5,269 nucleotides of DNA from an uncultured Fretibacterium sp. (GCF_938030725.1 NZ_CALHIQ010000058.1:1-5269), one strand, 5' to 3'. Positions 1 to 5,233 are shown, numbered from the stretch's first letter. The notes: generated by a model from the letters alone, not told the origin. Numbers and translations: made by a program.

Positions 1-234
1 TGCCGTTCCACCCCTCCACGCCGCGGCGCGCTCCTCGGCGGCCCGCCGCTGGTCGGCCAGCCGCTCGGCGAGGCGGCGCTCGATGTCGCTGGGCGCCCCA
101 TCGCCCGCGACTTGCGGTGTCCCCGCTGTTTCCTCCCTCTCGATCTCGAGGGCGAGCTTCAGGCTCTCGTCGCGCTCCCTCTCCCGCCGCTCCATCGCCT
201 TCTTGATGTTGTCGATTCCCCTCAGTCCGGGCAT
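1..234 (-). CDS. Partial gene for a charged, probably coiled-coil protein of unknown function (5' end only)
   Basis: The reverse strand reads open for 78 codons from an ATG at 234 to the window edge, with no stop. The start is MPGLRGIDNIKKAMERRERE. The visible part is very rich in Glu, Arg, Lys and Ala. Residues about 8-36 and 50-74 look like long helices, probably coiled coil, separated by a Gly/Pro/Ala linker at about 37-49. Third codon positions are mostly G or C, as in the neighbouring genes, which supports real coding. I chose the ATG at 234 because an AAAGGGA/AGGG stretch lies before it and because a TATAAT box at 280-275 would start transcription just upstream. Another in-frame ATG at 276 adds 14 residues but overlaps that box and has no Shine-Dalgarno. 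I do not recognise the family. It is divergent from pstS and has no evident link to phosphate. Confidence 0.6.
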   Translation of the reverse strand, partial: MPGLRGIDNIKKAMERRERERDESLKLALEIEREETAGTPQVAGDGAPSDIERRLAERLADQRRAAEERAAAWRGGTA

Positions 235-274
235 GGCCCTATCGTCCCTTTCAGCTTGTGCTGCCTTCACCGAC

Positions 275-280
275 ATTATA
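275..280 (-). promoter_or_regulatory. Putative -10 box (TATAAT) for the leftward partial gene
   Basis: A perfect TATAAT reads on the reverse strand, about 40 nt before the ATG at 234. It implies a transcript start near 268 and a leader of about 33 nt. No good -35 hexamer is visible 16-18 nt upstream, so strength is uncertain. In a GC-rich background an exact TATAAT in an intergenic gap is a meaningful match. Confidence 0.45.
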
Positions 281-339
281 CTCGACGGGAGGCGGATCGA
301 TGTTCTCCCAGAGGCGCACCGCGTGCCGCAGGGCCTTTC

Positions 340-348
340 TGCTATAAT
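340..348 (+). promoter_or_regulatory. Extended -10 promoter (TGC-TATAAT) reading toward pstS
   Basis: The sequence TGCTATAAT is an exact extended -10 element, TGn followed by TATAAT, a class that can work without a good -35 hexamer. The -35 region (about 320-325) is indeed poor. Transcription would start at about 354-357 and run into the mini-ORF and inverted repeats below. If there is no terminator before 752, this promoter would give pstS a leader of about 400 nt. I see no better promoter nearer to pstS. Confidence 0.5.
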
Positions 349-371
349 GAGGCTGCATTTCAAGCCGGAGG

Positions 372-445
372 AGGGGAGCTCAATGAGCGGTTTTAGCTGA
401 CGCATCGACGGAGGATGCACGGGCTGCATTTCGTCGGGCTCCCCT
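372..445 (+). ncRNA. Candidate structured leader RNA with a ribosome-site-sequestering stem
   Basis: Bases 372-381 (AGGGGAGCTC) can pair with 436-445 (GGGCTCCCCT) in a 10-bp stem with one U-G pair, covering half of the Shine-Dalgarno of the mini-ORF. Inside, GCATC at 402-406 pairs with GATGC at 414-418 around a 7-nt loop. Bases 415-419 (ATGCA) can instead pair with 425-429 (TGCAT), so the two inner hairpins exclude each other. Hidden start site plus alternative hairpins is the layout of a cis-regulatory leader, but I recognise no known riboswitch core. Pairing was judged by eye; no energy or conservation was computed. Confidence 0.3.
383..400 (+). CDS. Possible five-codon leader ORF (MSGFS)
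   Basis: An ATG at 383 follows an unusually strong Shine-Dalgarno sequence, GGAGGAGGGG (367-376), at suitable spacing, but the frame closes after five codons with TGA at 398-400. Together with the extended -10 just upstream, this is a full set of initiation signals leading to almost no protein. It could be a translated leader that controls downstream RNA folding, the 5' remnant of a lost gene, or a chance ribosome-binding site. If the TGA were read through, the frame would continue only to TAA at 452-454 (23 codons), with two Cys in the added part. No function is assigned. Confidence 0.25.
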   Translation: MSGFS

Positions 446-609
446 GTCCTTTAATCCCCCCCTGATCACCCTGCCCGCAGTTCCAAGTTCCCAATCCATC
501 GATCCTTCGTCGTTTTTGCCCGCCCTGCCCGACATCTGGCTGTGCACGCCCTCGTTGCGGCTGGCTGCTTGTCGACGGATGGATGATGGGAAAGTGGAAT
601 AAGCCTCCG

Positions 610-633
610 GCGCGTCCTCCCACGGGGACGCGC
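610..633 (+). other. Strong hairpin in the pstS leader region
   Basis: GCGCGTCC at 610-617 pairs perfectly with GGACGCGC at 626-633 around an 8-nt loop, giving eight mostly G-C pairs, extendable by one T-G pair. No T-run follows, so it is not a standard intrinsic terminator. It may stabilise the pstS messenger, pause polymerase, or mark the end of an upstream small RNA. It lies about 120 nt before the pstS start. Confidence 0.4.
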
Positions 634-737
634 GGTGCGCTGCGGCTTGCCCGAATAGGAAGGCGGCTCGCCGTTTCGACGAGGCCAAAGCGAGAGAAAC
701 GTTGCGAAAGGTCACAAGAGAAATGACGAAGATACGG

Positions 738-743
738 AAAGGA
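738..743 (+). promoter_or_regulatory. Shine-Dalgarno site fixing the pstS start at 753
   Basis: AAAGGA lies 9 nt before the ATG at 753, within a purine-rich run. The reading frame is open upstream to a TTG at 702, but that start would add 17 charged residues in front of the signal peptide and has no comparable ribosome site. Confidence 0.7.
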
Positions 744-752
744 ACGAAAACC

Positions 753-1592
753 ATGCTCAAGACGTTTGGAAGAGTTTTTGCCCTCTGCGCTCTGCTCCTG
801 GCTGCCCCCGTGGCGGAGGCCGAACCCCTCGACGCCTTCAAGGACCTCGAGGGCACGCTGGACATCGCCGGAGGGACGGCCCACATCCCGGTGATGACTC
901 AGGCGGCCCAGGACATCATGACCTTCAACCCGAAGGTCCGCATCACCGTCGCAGGCGGCGGCAGCGGCGTCGGGGTCAAACAGGTCGGCGAGGGGCTCGT
1001 CGGCATCGGCAACACGGGCCGTCCCCTCAAGGAGAAGGAGGTCGAGCAGTACGGGCTCAAGACCTTCCCCTTCGCCATCGACGGGGTGGCGCTGGCGGTT
1101 CACCCGGACAATCCGGTCAAGAGCTTGACGGGGGAGCAGGTGGCAAAGATCTACACCGGCGAGATCAAGGACTGGAAGGACCTGGGCGGAGAGCCTGGAG
1201 CCATCGACGTCTACGGACGCGAGGACGGCAGCGGCACGAGGGAGACCTTCACCGATAAGCTGCTGGGCAAGGCGGAGCTGGCCCCTACGGTCAACGTCGT
1301 GAGCTCCAACGGCGCTATGAAGACTGCCATCGCTCAGGACCCGCGGGCCATTGGCTACGTGGGCATCGGACACCTGGACCAGACCATCGCCGGGGTTGCC
1401 ATCGACGGGCACGTCCCCTCTCAGGAGAACGCGGCGTCCGGTGAGTACCCCGTCGTGCGCCAGCTCTTCATGAACACCAAGGGCGACCCTTCGGGCCTCA
1501 CGGCGGCCTTCATCGACTACATCTACAGCGACGCGGGGGCGAAGATCATCGAGAAGAGCGGCTACATCCCCATCCCCAGGCCGGGGAAGTAG
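753..1592 (+). CDS. pstS: Phosphate ABC transporter, periplasmic phosphate-binding protein PstS
   Basis: This 279-residue protein captures inorganic phosphate outside the cytoplasmic membrane and delivers it to PstC/PstA. Residues 1-23 form a signal peptide: a short basic start, a hydrophobic core (about 8-18) and an AEA site before Glu24. There is no lipobox cysteine in the right place (Cys12 is inside the core), so a soluble secreted form is likely rather than a lipoprotein. The mature part has the loops expected of the PBP-like PstS fold: GGTAHIP (40-46), GGGSGVG (68-74), GIGNTGR (84-90), FAIDGVA (107-113) and GREDGSGTRETF (155-166), a typical anion-binding segment, followed by NGAMKTAI. 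It is of the compact PstS type. It is first in the operon, and pstC begins 4 nt after its stop. Assignment is firm from the motifs and the pstCAB neighbours. Confidence 0.95.
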   Translation: MLKTFGRVFALCALLLAAPVAEAEPLDAFKDLEGTLDIAGGTAHIPVMTQAAQDIMTFNPKVRITVAGGGSGVGVKQVGEGLVGIGNTGRPLKEKEVEQYGLKTFPFAIDGVALAVHPDNPVKSLTGEQVAKIYTGEIKDWKDLGGEPGAIDVYGREDGSGTRETFTDKLLGKAELAPTVNVVSSNGAMKTAIAQDPRAIGYVGIGHLDQTIAGVAIDGHVPSQENAASGEYPVVRQLFMNTKGDPSGLTAAFIDYIYSDAGAKIIEKSGYIPIPRPGK

Positions 1593-1596
1593 CGCC

Positions 1597-2472
1597 GTGC
1601 GCTGCGGAGCCGTTCGGGGCGGGGACCGGGAGGTCCCCGTCCTTCTGCGCGCCCTGGCGCTCTCCGTGTCGGGCCTCCTGGGGACCGTCATCGCCTTTAT
1701 CCTGATCTCAGGTCTCGCCGCCCTGTCGGAGGGGCGAGGCCTGGCCCTCCTGGGGAGCCTCTGGAACCCGGCGGGGGGCCGCTTCGGCATCCTGCCCATG
1801 GTCCACGCCTCAGTCCTGCTGGCGCTCTCCTCGCTCCTCCTGGGGTGGTTCCTGGCGCTGGGCTGCTGCTGTATGCTGAACGGCATGGCGCCGCGTCCCC
1901 TCGCGTCCCTCCTGATGGGGTGTTTGAGGCTGATGACGGCGGTGCCCACCGTGGTCTACGGCTTCGCCGCCGTCTTCGTCCTCGTGCCGCTCATCCGCGG
2001 GGCGCTGGGAGGGACGGGCTTCTGCTGGCTGGCGGCCTGTCTCGTCCTGACGCTTCAGGGCCTGCCCACCATGACCTTCGTCATGGACGGCGAGGTTCGA
2101 AGCCTTGTGGCGCAGACGTCGCTGACCGCCGCCGCCCTGGGCATGACGCCCCTGGAGTGCCTGAGCCGCGTCGCCCTGCCCCTGGCGAAGCGCTCCATGC
2201 TGTCCGCCGCCGTGCTGGGCCTGGGCCGTGCGCTGGGAGACGCGCTGATCCCCACGATGCTGGCCGGCAACGCCATCCAGTTCGCCCTCTCGCCCCTGAG
2301 CTCCATGCGGACGCTCACGGCCCACATCGCCCTGGTCCTGTCGAGCGACATCGGCGGCGGCGAGCACCTGTCGTTGCTCCTGGCGGGGGCGCTGCTCCTC
2401 CTGGCCTGTGCCGCGTTCAGCCTGGTGGCCCGGCGCCTGTCCCGGGAGGCGTCGGGGGACGTCAGGCCATGA
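1597..2472 (+). CDS. pstC: Phosphate ABC transporter permease PstC
   Basis: This is one of two membrane subunits forming the phosphate channel (291 residues). Hydrophobic segments lie at about 15-43, 66-92, 112-133, 142-162, 200-222 and 258-280, giving about six membrane helices. The cytoplasmic loop that docks on the ATPase has the EAA-type sequence AALGMTPLECLSRVALPLAK (179-198), followed by LGLGRALGDALIP (207-219). The related PstC motif usually reads GRALGET, so Asp replaces the usual Glu. TAVPTVVYGF (114-123) matches the PstC-type segment in the third helix. The start is taken as GTG 1597, 4 nt after the pstS stop, with GGGGAAG at 1583-1589 as ribosome site. No other ATG or GTG keeps the first helix intact. 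The stop overlaps the pstA start (ATGA). PstC rather than PstA is inferred from gene order and the VPTVVYGF segment. Confidence 0.9.
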   Translation: MRCGAVRGGDREVPVLLRALALSVSGLLGTVIAFILISGLAALSEGRGLALLGSLWNPAGGRFGILPMVHASVLLALSSLLLGWFLALGCCCMLNGMAPRPLASLLMGCLRLMTAVPTVVYGFAAVFVLVPLIRGALGGTGFCWLAACLVLTLQGLPTMTFVMDGEVRSLVAQTSLTAAALGMTPLECLSRVALPLAKRSMLSAAVLGLGRALGDALIPTMLAGNAIQFALSPLSSMRTLTAHIALVLSSDIGGGEHLSLLLAGALLLLACAAFSLVARRLSREASGDVRP

Positions 2473-3377
2473 GGGCGCGCTTTCTTCGGGAGAAGCTCCT
2501 GCTGGCCCTGGGGTGGACCGCGATGCTGGGGACGGTCCTCTCCCTGTCGGGGCTGGTCCTCTTCCTGCTGGTGCGGGGGCTCCCCGCAGTGAACCTGAGG
2601 CTGTTCTTCGGCAGCACACCGCCACTCGATGCGATCCTCGCGGTCCGGCCCGTGTGGGGCGGCATCTGGCCCGCGGCTGCGGGGACGCTGTTCCTGCTGG
2701 CCGTCACGATGTCCCTGGCGTTGGCGCCGGGCCTGGCCTGCGGCGTCTACCTGGCCTGCTTCGCGGGGCGCAGGGAGAGGGACTGGATCGGCGGGTGCGT
2801 GGACGTGCTGGCGGGGGTCCCCTCCATCGTGATGGGGCTCTTCGGCCTTCAACTGATCATCCTGCTGCGCCGGACGTTCCTGCCGCAGGGGACCACCTGC
2901 CTGCTGCTGGCGGCCTTCTGCCTCGCCGTTTTGGTCCTGCCCGTGCTGGTGACGTCGGTCCGGGCCGCCCTGGAGGCGCTGCCCCAGGGGCTGACGCTCA
3001 CGGCCAGCGCCCTGGGCATGACGCGGGGACAGGCCGTCCTGCGCCTGCTCTTGCCTGCGGCTGCGCCCGGGGTCCTGGGCGGGGTCATCCTGGCGATGGG
3101 GCGCGCCATGGAGGACACGGCCGTCATCATGCTGACGGGGGCCGTGGCCAACGCGGGGCTGCCCGCAGGGCTGACCTCCAAGTTCGAGGCGCTCCCCTTC
3201 AAGGTCTACTACACCGCGGCGCAGTACTCGGGGCCGGAGGAGCTGGCTCAGGGGTTCGGCACGGCCTCCGTCCTGCTCCTGCTCTCCGCGGCGCTGATCC
3301 TGGGCGCGAGTGCGCTGCAGGGGCGCCTGACGCGGCGCTGGCGGGGCGCGGCCGGGAGGGGAGGGATCGGATCGTGA
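2469..3377 (+). CDS. pstA: Phosphate ABC transporter permease PstA
   Basis: This is the second membrane subunit of the phosphate channel (302 residues). It has a basic N-terminus, a first hydrophobic helix at about 10-36, an external loop (about 38-62), and further helices at about 66-98, 109-133, 143-163, 200-224 and 268-288. DVLAGVPSIVMGLFGL (112-127) is the segment characteristic of PstA. The EAA-type loop is SALGMTRGQAVLRLLLPAA (180-198), followed by GRAMEDTA (211-218), a variant of the usual ARALGETA. The ATG at 2469 overlaps the pstC stop as ATGA, indicating translational coupling, and its ribosome site lies within the end of pstC. The same frame is open far upstream inside pstC, but that part is a shadow of pstC. 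The stop overlaps the pstB start as GTGA. Confidence 0.92.
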   Translation: MRARFLREKLLLALGWTAMLGTVLSLSGLVLFLLVRGLPAVNLRLFFGSTPPLDAILAVRPVWGGIWPAAAGTLFLLAVTMSLALAPGLACGVYLACFAGRRERDWIGGCVDVLAGVPSIVMGLFGLQLIILLRRTFLPQGTTCLLLAAFCLAVLVLPVLVTSVRAALEALPQGLTLTASALGMTRGQAVLRLLLPAAAPGVLGGVILAMGRAMEDTAVIMLTGAVANAGLPAGLTSKFEALPFKVYYTAAQYSGPEELAQGFGTASVLLLLSAALILGASALQGRLTRRWRGAAGRGGIGS

Positions 3378-4147
3378 GCGACCTCTCGTCCTGCGCGGAA
3401 CTCCGCGGCCTCGCCGTATCCTTCTTCGGGCGGCGGGTGCTGAAGGGCCTGGACCTTCGCTTCCCGGCGCGAAGGATCAGCGTCATCCTGGGGCGGTCCG
3501 GGTCCGGGAAGTCCACGCTGCTGCGCTCCATCAATCGGTTGAACGAGTGTTTCGAGGGGTACGAGGAGGAGGGAGAGGTCCGCGTCCTGCTGGGCGGGGC
3601 GATGCGCCCCACGCGGGGGGACGGCGCGCCCTCCCCGCACGAGCTGAGGCGCCGGGTGGGCATGGTCTTTCAGTCCCCCAACCCCCTGCCGATGAGCATC
3701 CGGCGCAACCTGACCCTGCCGCTCGAGCTGGCGTCCCCCGCGCGGCCGTCGAGGCAGGAGGTTCGGGAGACCCTCCAAAAGGCCCTGGAGCGGACGGGCC
3801 TCTGGGACGAGGTGCGGGACCGGCTGGACGCCCCCGCAGCCTCCCTCTCCGGCGGGCAGCAGCAGCGCCTCTGCCTGGCGCGGGCGCTGGCCCTGGGGCC
3901 GGAGCTCCTGCTGCTGGACGAGCCGACCTCCTCCCTGGACCGGGCCGCGGCGGCGCGGATCGAGGACATGCTCCTGTCCATGAGGGACCGCGTGTCCATC
4001 GTCCTGGTGTCCCACAGCCTCACCCAGGCGCGCCGACTGGCGGATTTCGCCGTCGTGCTGGCCGAGGGGCGCCTGCTCCGGACCTTCGACGCCCCGTCCC
4101 TGGAGGCGGCCATCGACGACGGCTCCCTGGTGCGCGAGGTCTTCTGA
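3374..4147 (+). CDS. pstB: Phosphate ABC transporter ATP-binding protein PstB
   Basis: This cytoplasmic ATPase (257 residues) powers phosphate import through PstC/PstA. All ABC motifs are present in order: Walker A GRSGSGKST (40-48), Q-loop MVFQSPNPLPMSI with Gln100, signature LSGGQQQRLCLARAL (158-172), Walker B LLLLDEP with Glu183, D-loop SSLD, and switch His214 in VLVSHS. The N/P/L/P/M run after the Q-loop and SGGQQQR are typical of PstB within the ABC family. The GTG start at 3374 overlaps the pstA stop and follows a strong GGGAGGGGAGGG ribosome site (3354-3365). The frame is open upstream inside pstA, but that is a shadow. Length is normal for PstB. It is the last gene of the operon; the usual downstream phoU is absent. 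Confidence 0.95.
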   Translation: MSDLSSCAELRGLAVSFFGRRVLKGLDLRFPARRISVILGRSGSGKSTLLRSINRLNECFEGYEEEGEVRVLLGGAMRPTRGDGAPSPHELRRRVGMVFQSPNPLPMSIRRNLTLPLELASPARPSRQEVRETLQKALERTGLWDEVRDRLDAPAASLSGGQQQRLCLARALALGPELLLLDEPTSSLDRAAAARIEDMLLSMRDRVSIVLVSHSLTQARRLADFAVVLAEGRLLRTFDAPSLEAAIDDGSLVREVF

Positions 4148-4153
4148 TGTGGA

Positions 4154-4182
4154 GCGGGCCTGCGCGTAACGCGCAGGCCCGC
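4154..4182. terminator. Shared hairpin between convergent pstB and mrp
   Basis: GCGGGCCTGCGCG (4154-4166) pairs perfectly with CGCGCAGGCCCGC (4170-4182) around a 3-nt loop, giving 13 almost entirely G-C pairs. It begins 7 nt after the pstB stop and lies 21 nt beyond the mrp stop, so it can serve both transcripts. The T-rich tail is weak on the + side (GGTTCTTCT, interrupted) and missing on the - side. It is best read as a bidirectional terminator or 3'-end stabiliser; efficiency cannot be judged from sequence. Confidence 0.65.
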
Positions 4183-4203
4183 AGGGCGGTTCTTCTCCGG
4201 ATT

Positions 4204-5037
4204 TTAAGCGCGCGCGCCCTTGCCCGACCGCTGGATCGCGTCCAGGATGCCGTCGAGCCAGGGGCCCTCCAGGTCCTCGACCCGTCCCCGGTCGCAGAGC
4301 TCCGCAAAGCGCGGGTCCATGGGGATGTGGGCCACGGCGCCGACGCCAAGGGCCTTGGCCTCCTCCTCCGCGTGGCCGCGGCCGAAGATGTGGTGTCGCT
4401 TCCCGCAGTCGGGGCACTCGAAGTACGCCATGTTCTCCACGATGCCCAGGACGGGGATCTTCATGAGGCGGGCCATGTGGAACGCCTTCTTCACGATGAG
4501 CCCCACGAGCTCCTGAGGCGAGGTCACGACGACGATGCCGCTCACGGGGAGGGACTGAAAGACCGTCAGGGGGACGTCGCCCGTTCCGGGCGGCATGTCC
4601 ACGAACAGGCAGTCCAGCTCCCCCCAGTCCACGTCCTCCCAGAACTGGGTGACCGTCCCCGCGATGACGGGCCCCCGCCACACGACGGGGTCCTCCTCCC
4701 GCGGCAGGCAGAGGTTCATGGAGATGACCTCCGTGCCGTCCCGCGTGACGGCGGGGAGGATGGCCTTGCCATCGGAGAAGACCTTCTCGTGGAGGCCGAA
4801 CATCTTGGGGATGGAGGGGCCGGTGATGTCCGCGTCCAAAATTCCCGTCCGCATCCCCCGTCTTCTGCCCCCTGAGGCCAGGAGGGCCGTCACCAGGGAT
4901 TTGCCGACGCCGCCCTTGCCGCTGACGACGCCCACCACGCGCGCCACCCTGTTCTCCCGTTTCGTCGCCGCCTTTGCCGCTGGCGCCGCGCAGCCCGCGG
5001 CGCAATGATCGCAGTTGTGATCGCAGTGCTCGCTCAT
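4204..5037 (-). CDS. mrp: Mrp/NBP35-family P-loop ATPase, probable iron-sulfur cluster carrier
   Basis: This 277-residue cytoplasmic protein belongs to the MinD/Mrp/NBP35 family, whose members bind, assemble or transfer Fe-S clusters. The deviant Walker A is SGKGGVGKS (39-47), followed by the DADITGPSIPKMFG block (68-81), WRGP (120-123), the VDMPPGTGD Walker B region (146-154), SPQE (173-176) and VENMAYFECPDC (200-211). Cys208 and Cys211 form the family's CxxC cluster-binding pair. The N-terminus has a Cys/His-rich motif, Cys5, Cys9, Cys12 and Cys16, interleaved with His4, His7 and His11, reminiscent of the Cys-rich N-terminus of NBP35. The MIP18-like domain of many bacterial Mrp proteins is absent. 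I chose ATG 5037 because AAAGGAG lies 8 nt upstream; a longer frame from 5127 adds 30 unconserved-looking residues. It is convergent with pstB and probably functionally unrelated to phosphate uptake. The family is firm; the exact partner is unknown. Confidence 0.93.
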   Translation of the reverse strand: MSEHCDHNCDHCAAGCAAPAAKAATKRENRVARVVGVVSGKGGVGKSLVTALLASGGRRRGMRTGILDADITGPSIPKMFGLHEKVFSDGKAILPAVTRDGTEVISMNLCLPREEDPVVWRGPVIAGTVTQFWEDVDWGELDCLFVDMPPGTGDVPLTVFQSLPVSGIVVVTSPQELVGLIVKKAFHMARLMKIPVLGIVENMAYFECPDCGKRHHIFGRGHAEEEAKALGVGAVAHIPMDPRFAELCDRGRVEDLEGPWLDGILDAIQRSGKGARA

Positions 5038-5045
5038 GTGACCTG

Positions 5046-5052
5046 CTCCTTT
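5046..5052 (-). promoter_or_regulatory. Shine-Dalgarno site fixing the mrp start at 5037
   Basis: AAAGGAG reads on the reverse strand 8 nt before the ATG at 5037. It decides between this start and an in-frame ATG 30 codons upstream (5127), which sits only a few bases from the putative -10 box and lacks room for a ribosome site. Confidence 0.7.
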
Positions 5053-5076
5053 GCTGTTCCCCCGCCGCCGCGCCCC

Positions 5077-5095
5077 GAATCCAAAGGCCGGATTC
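5077..5095 (-). other. Small hairpin in the mrp leader
   Basis: GAATCC at 5077-5082 pairs perfectly with GGATTC at 5090-5095 around a 7-nt loop, within the presumed 90-nt untranslated leader of mrp. A second short inverted repeat, GACGA/TCGTC (5100-5104 and 5113-5117), lies just upstream. They may affect messenger stability or translation. No known riboswitch is recognised. Confidence 0.3.
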
Positions 5096-5130
5096 AAAGA
5101 CGAGGGCGGCTTCGTCAAAACGGACATCTC

Positions 5131-5142
5131 ATATTATAATAT
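5131..5142. promoter_or_regulatory. AT-rich palindrome with overlapping divergent -10 boxes
   Basis: ATATTATAATAT is a perfect 12-bp palindrome. It contains TATAAT on the + strand (5135-5140) and on the - strand (5138-5133), in the AT-rich gap between two divergent genes. Both genes would have leaders of about 90 nt. The -35 regions are poor on both sides (TTCGTC-like on +, CACGCG on -). Because the boxes share bases, polymerase could not occupy both at once, or one may be non-functional. Confidence 0.5.
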
Positions 5143-5152
5143 AAGCGACCTG

Positions 5153-5168
5153 CGCCGCGTGGGCGGCG
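5153..5168 (+). other. GC-rich hairpin in the leader of the rightward edge gene
   Basis: CGCCGC (5153-5158) pairs with GCGGCG (5163-5168) around GTGG. If the + strand -10 at 5135-5140 is used, this hairpin would sit close to the 5' end of the transcript, where such structures can protect RNA from decay. It is short and may be a chance result of GC content. Confidence 0.25.
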
Positions 5169-5233
5169 GGGTGCTGCCATCCTTAAACGTTTCAATTTTC
5201 TGGAGTTTGTTTTGGAGAGGGAGGGAATCTGTT

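Larger units (their letters stand above)
235..752. other. Long intergenic region, about 520 bp, without a convincing protein gene
   Basis: This gap separates the divergent left-edge gene from pstS. It holds two outward-facing TATAAT boxes, a mini-ORF with a strong ribosome-binding site, a group of inverted repeats at 372-445, a strong hairpin at 610-633 and a purine-rich run before pstS. Open frames crossing it on either strand show no recognisable protein and appear to result from the high GC content. It matches no RNA family I can recognise; tRNA T-arm, tmRNA, SRP RNA and common riboswitch core motifs were looked for and not found. It is probably a long structured 5' leader for pstS, a small RNA gene plus a separate pstS promoter, or the remains of a decayed gene. 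Confidence 0.6.

Noticed and set aside
83..400. Open frames on the + strand across the left edge and the intergenic gap
   Set aside because: They run antisense to the better-supported left-edge gene, have low-complexity Ser/Arg/Pro-rich products and no ribosome site.
383..454. Selenocysteine readthrough of the TGA at 398-400
   Set aside because: A GCATC/GATGC hairpin follows the TGA, but its loop is too close to the TGA for a bacterial SECIS, and the readthrough product would be only 23 codons with no known selenoprotein motif.
590..615. AAGCCTCCGGCG resembles part of the c-di-GMP-I riboswitch
   Set aside because: The other conserved blocks of that riboswitch (upstream CACGCACAGGGCAAACC-type segment and tetraloop receptor) are not seen.
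583..726. Small basic ORF (47 codons) in the pstS leader
   Set aside because: There is no Shine-Dalgarno and the Arg/Lys-rich product looks like a GC-driven chance frame.
711..727. GTCA-N9-TGAC inverted repeat before pstS as a possible Pho box
   Set aside because: Pho boxes are direct repeats of about 7 nt with 4-nt AT spacers; neither strand gives a convincing match, and a 4-bp inverted repeat is easily due to chance.
702..752. N-terminal extension of pstS from TTG 702
   Set aside because: It places 17 charged residues before the signal peptide and has a worse ribosome site than ATG 753.
393..1949. Long reverse-strand frame antisense to pstS
   Set aside because: It covers pstS and part of pstC, which have clear family motifs; the product is Arg/Pro-rich shadow sequence with no recognisable domain.
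5038..5127. Longer mrp start at 5127
   Set aside because: The extra 30 residues have no family features, no ribosome site precedes them, and the putative transcript start lies almost on the codon.
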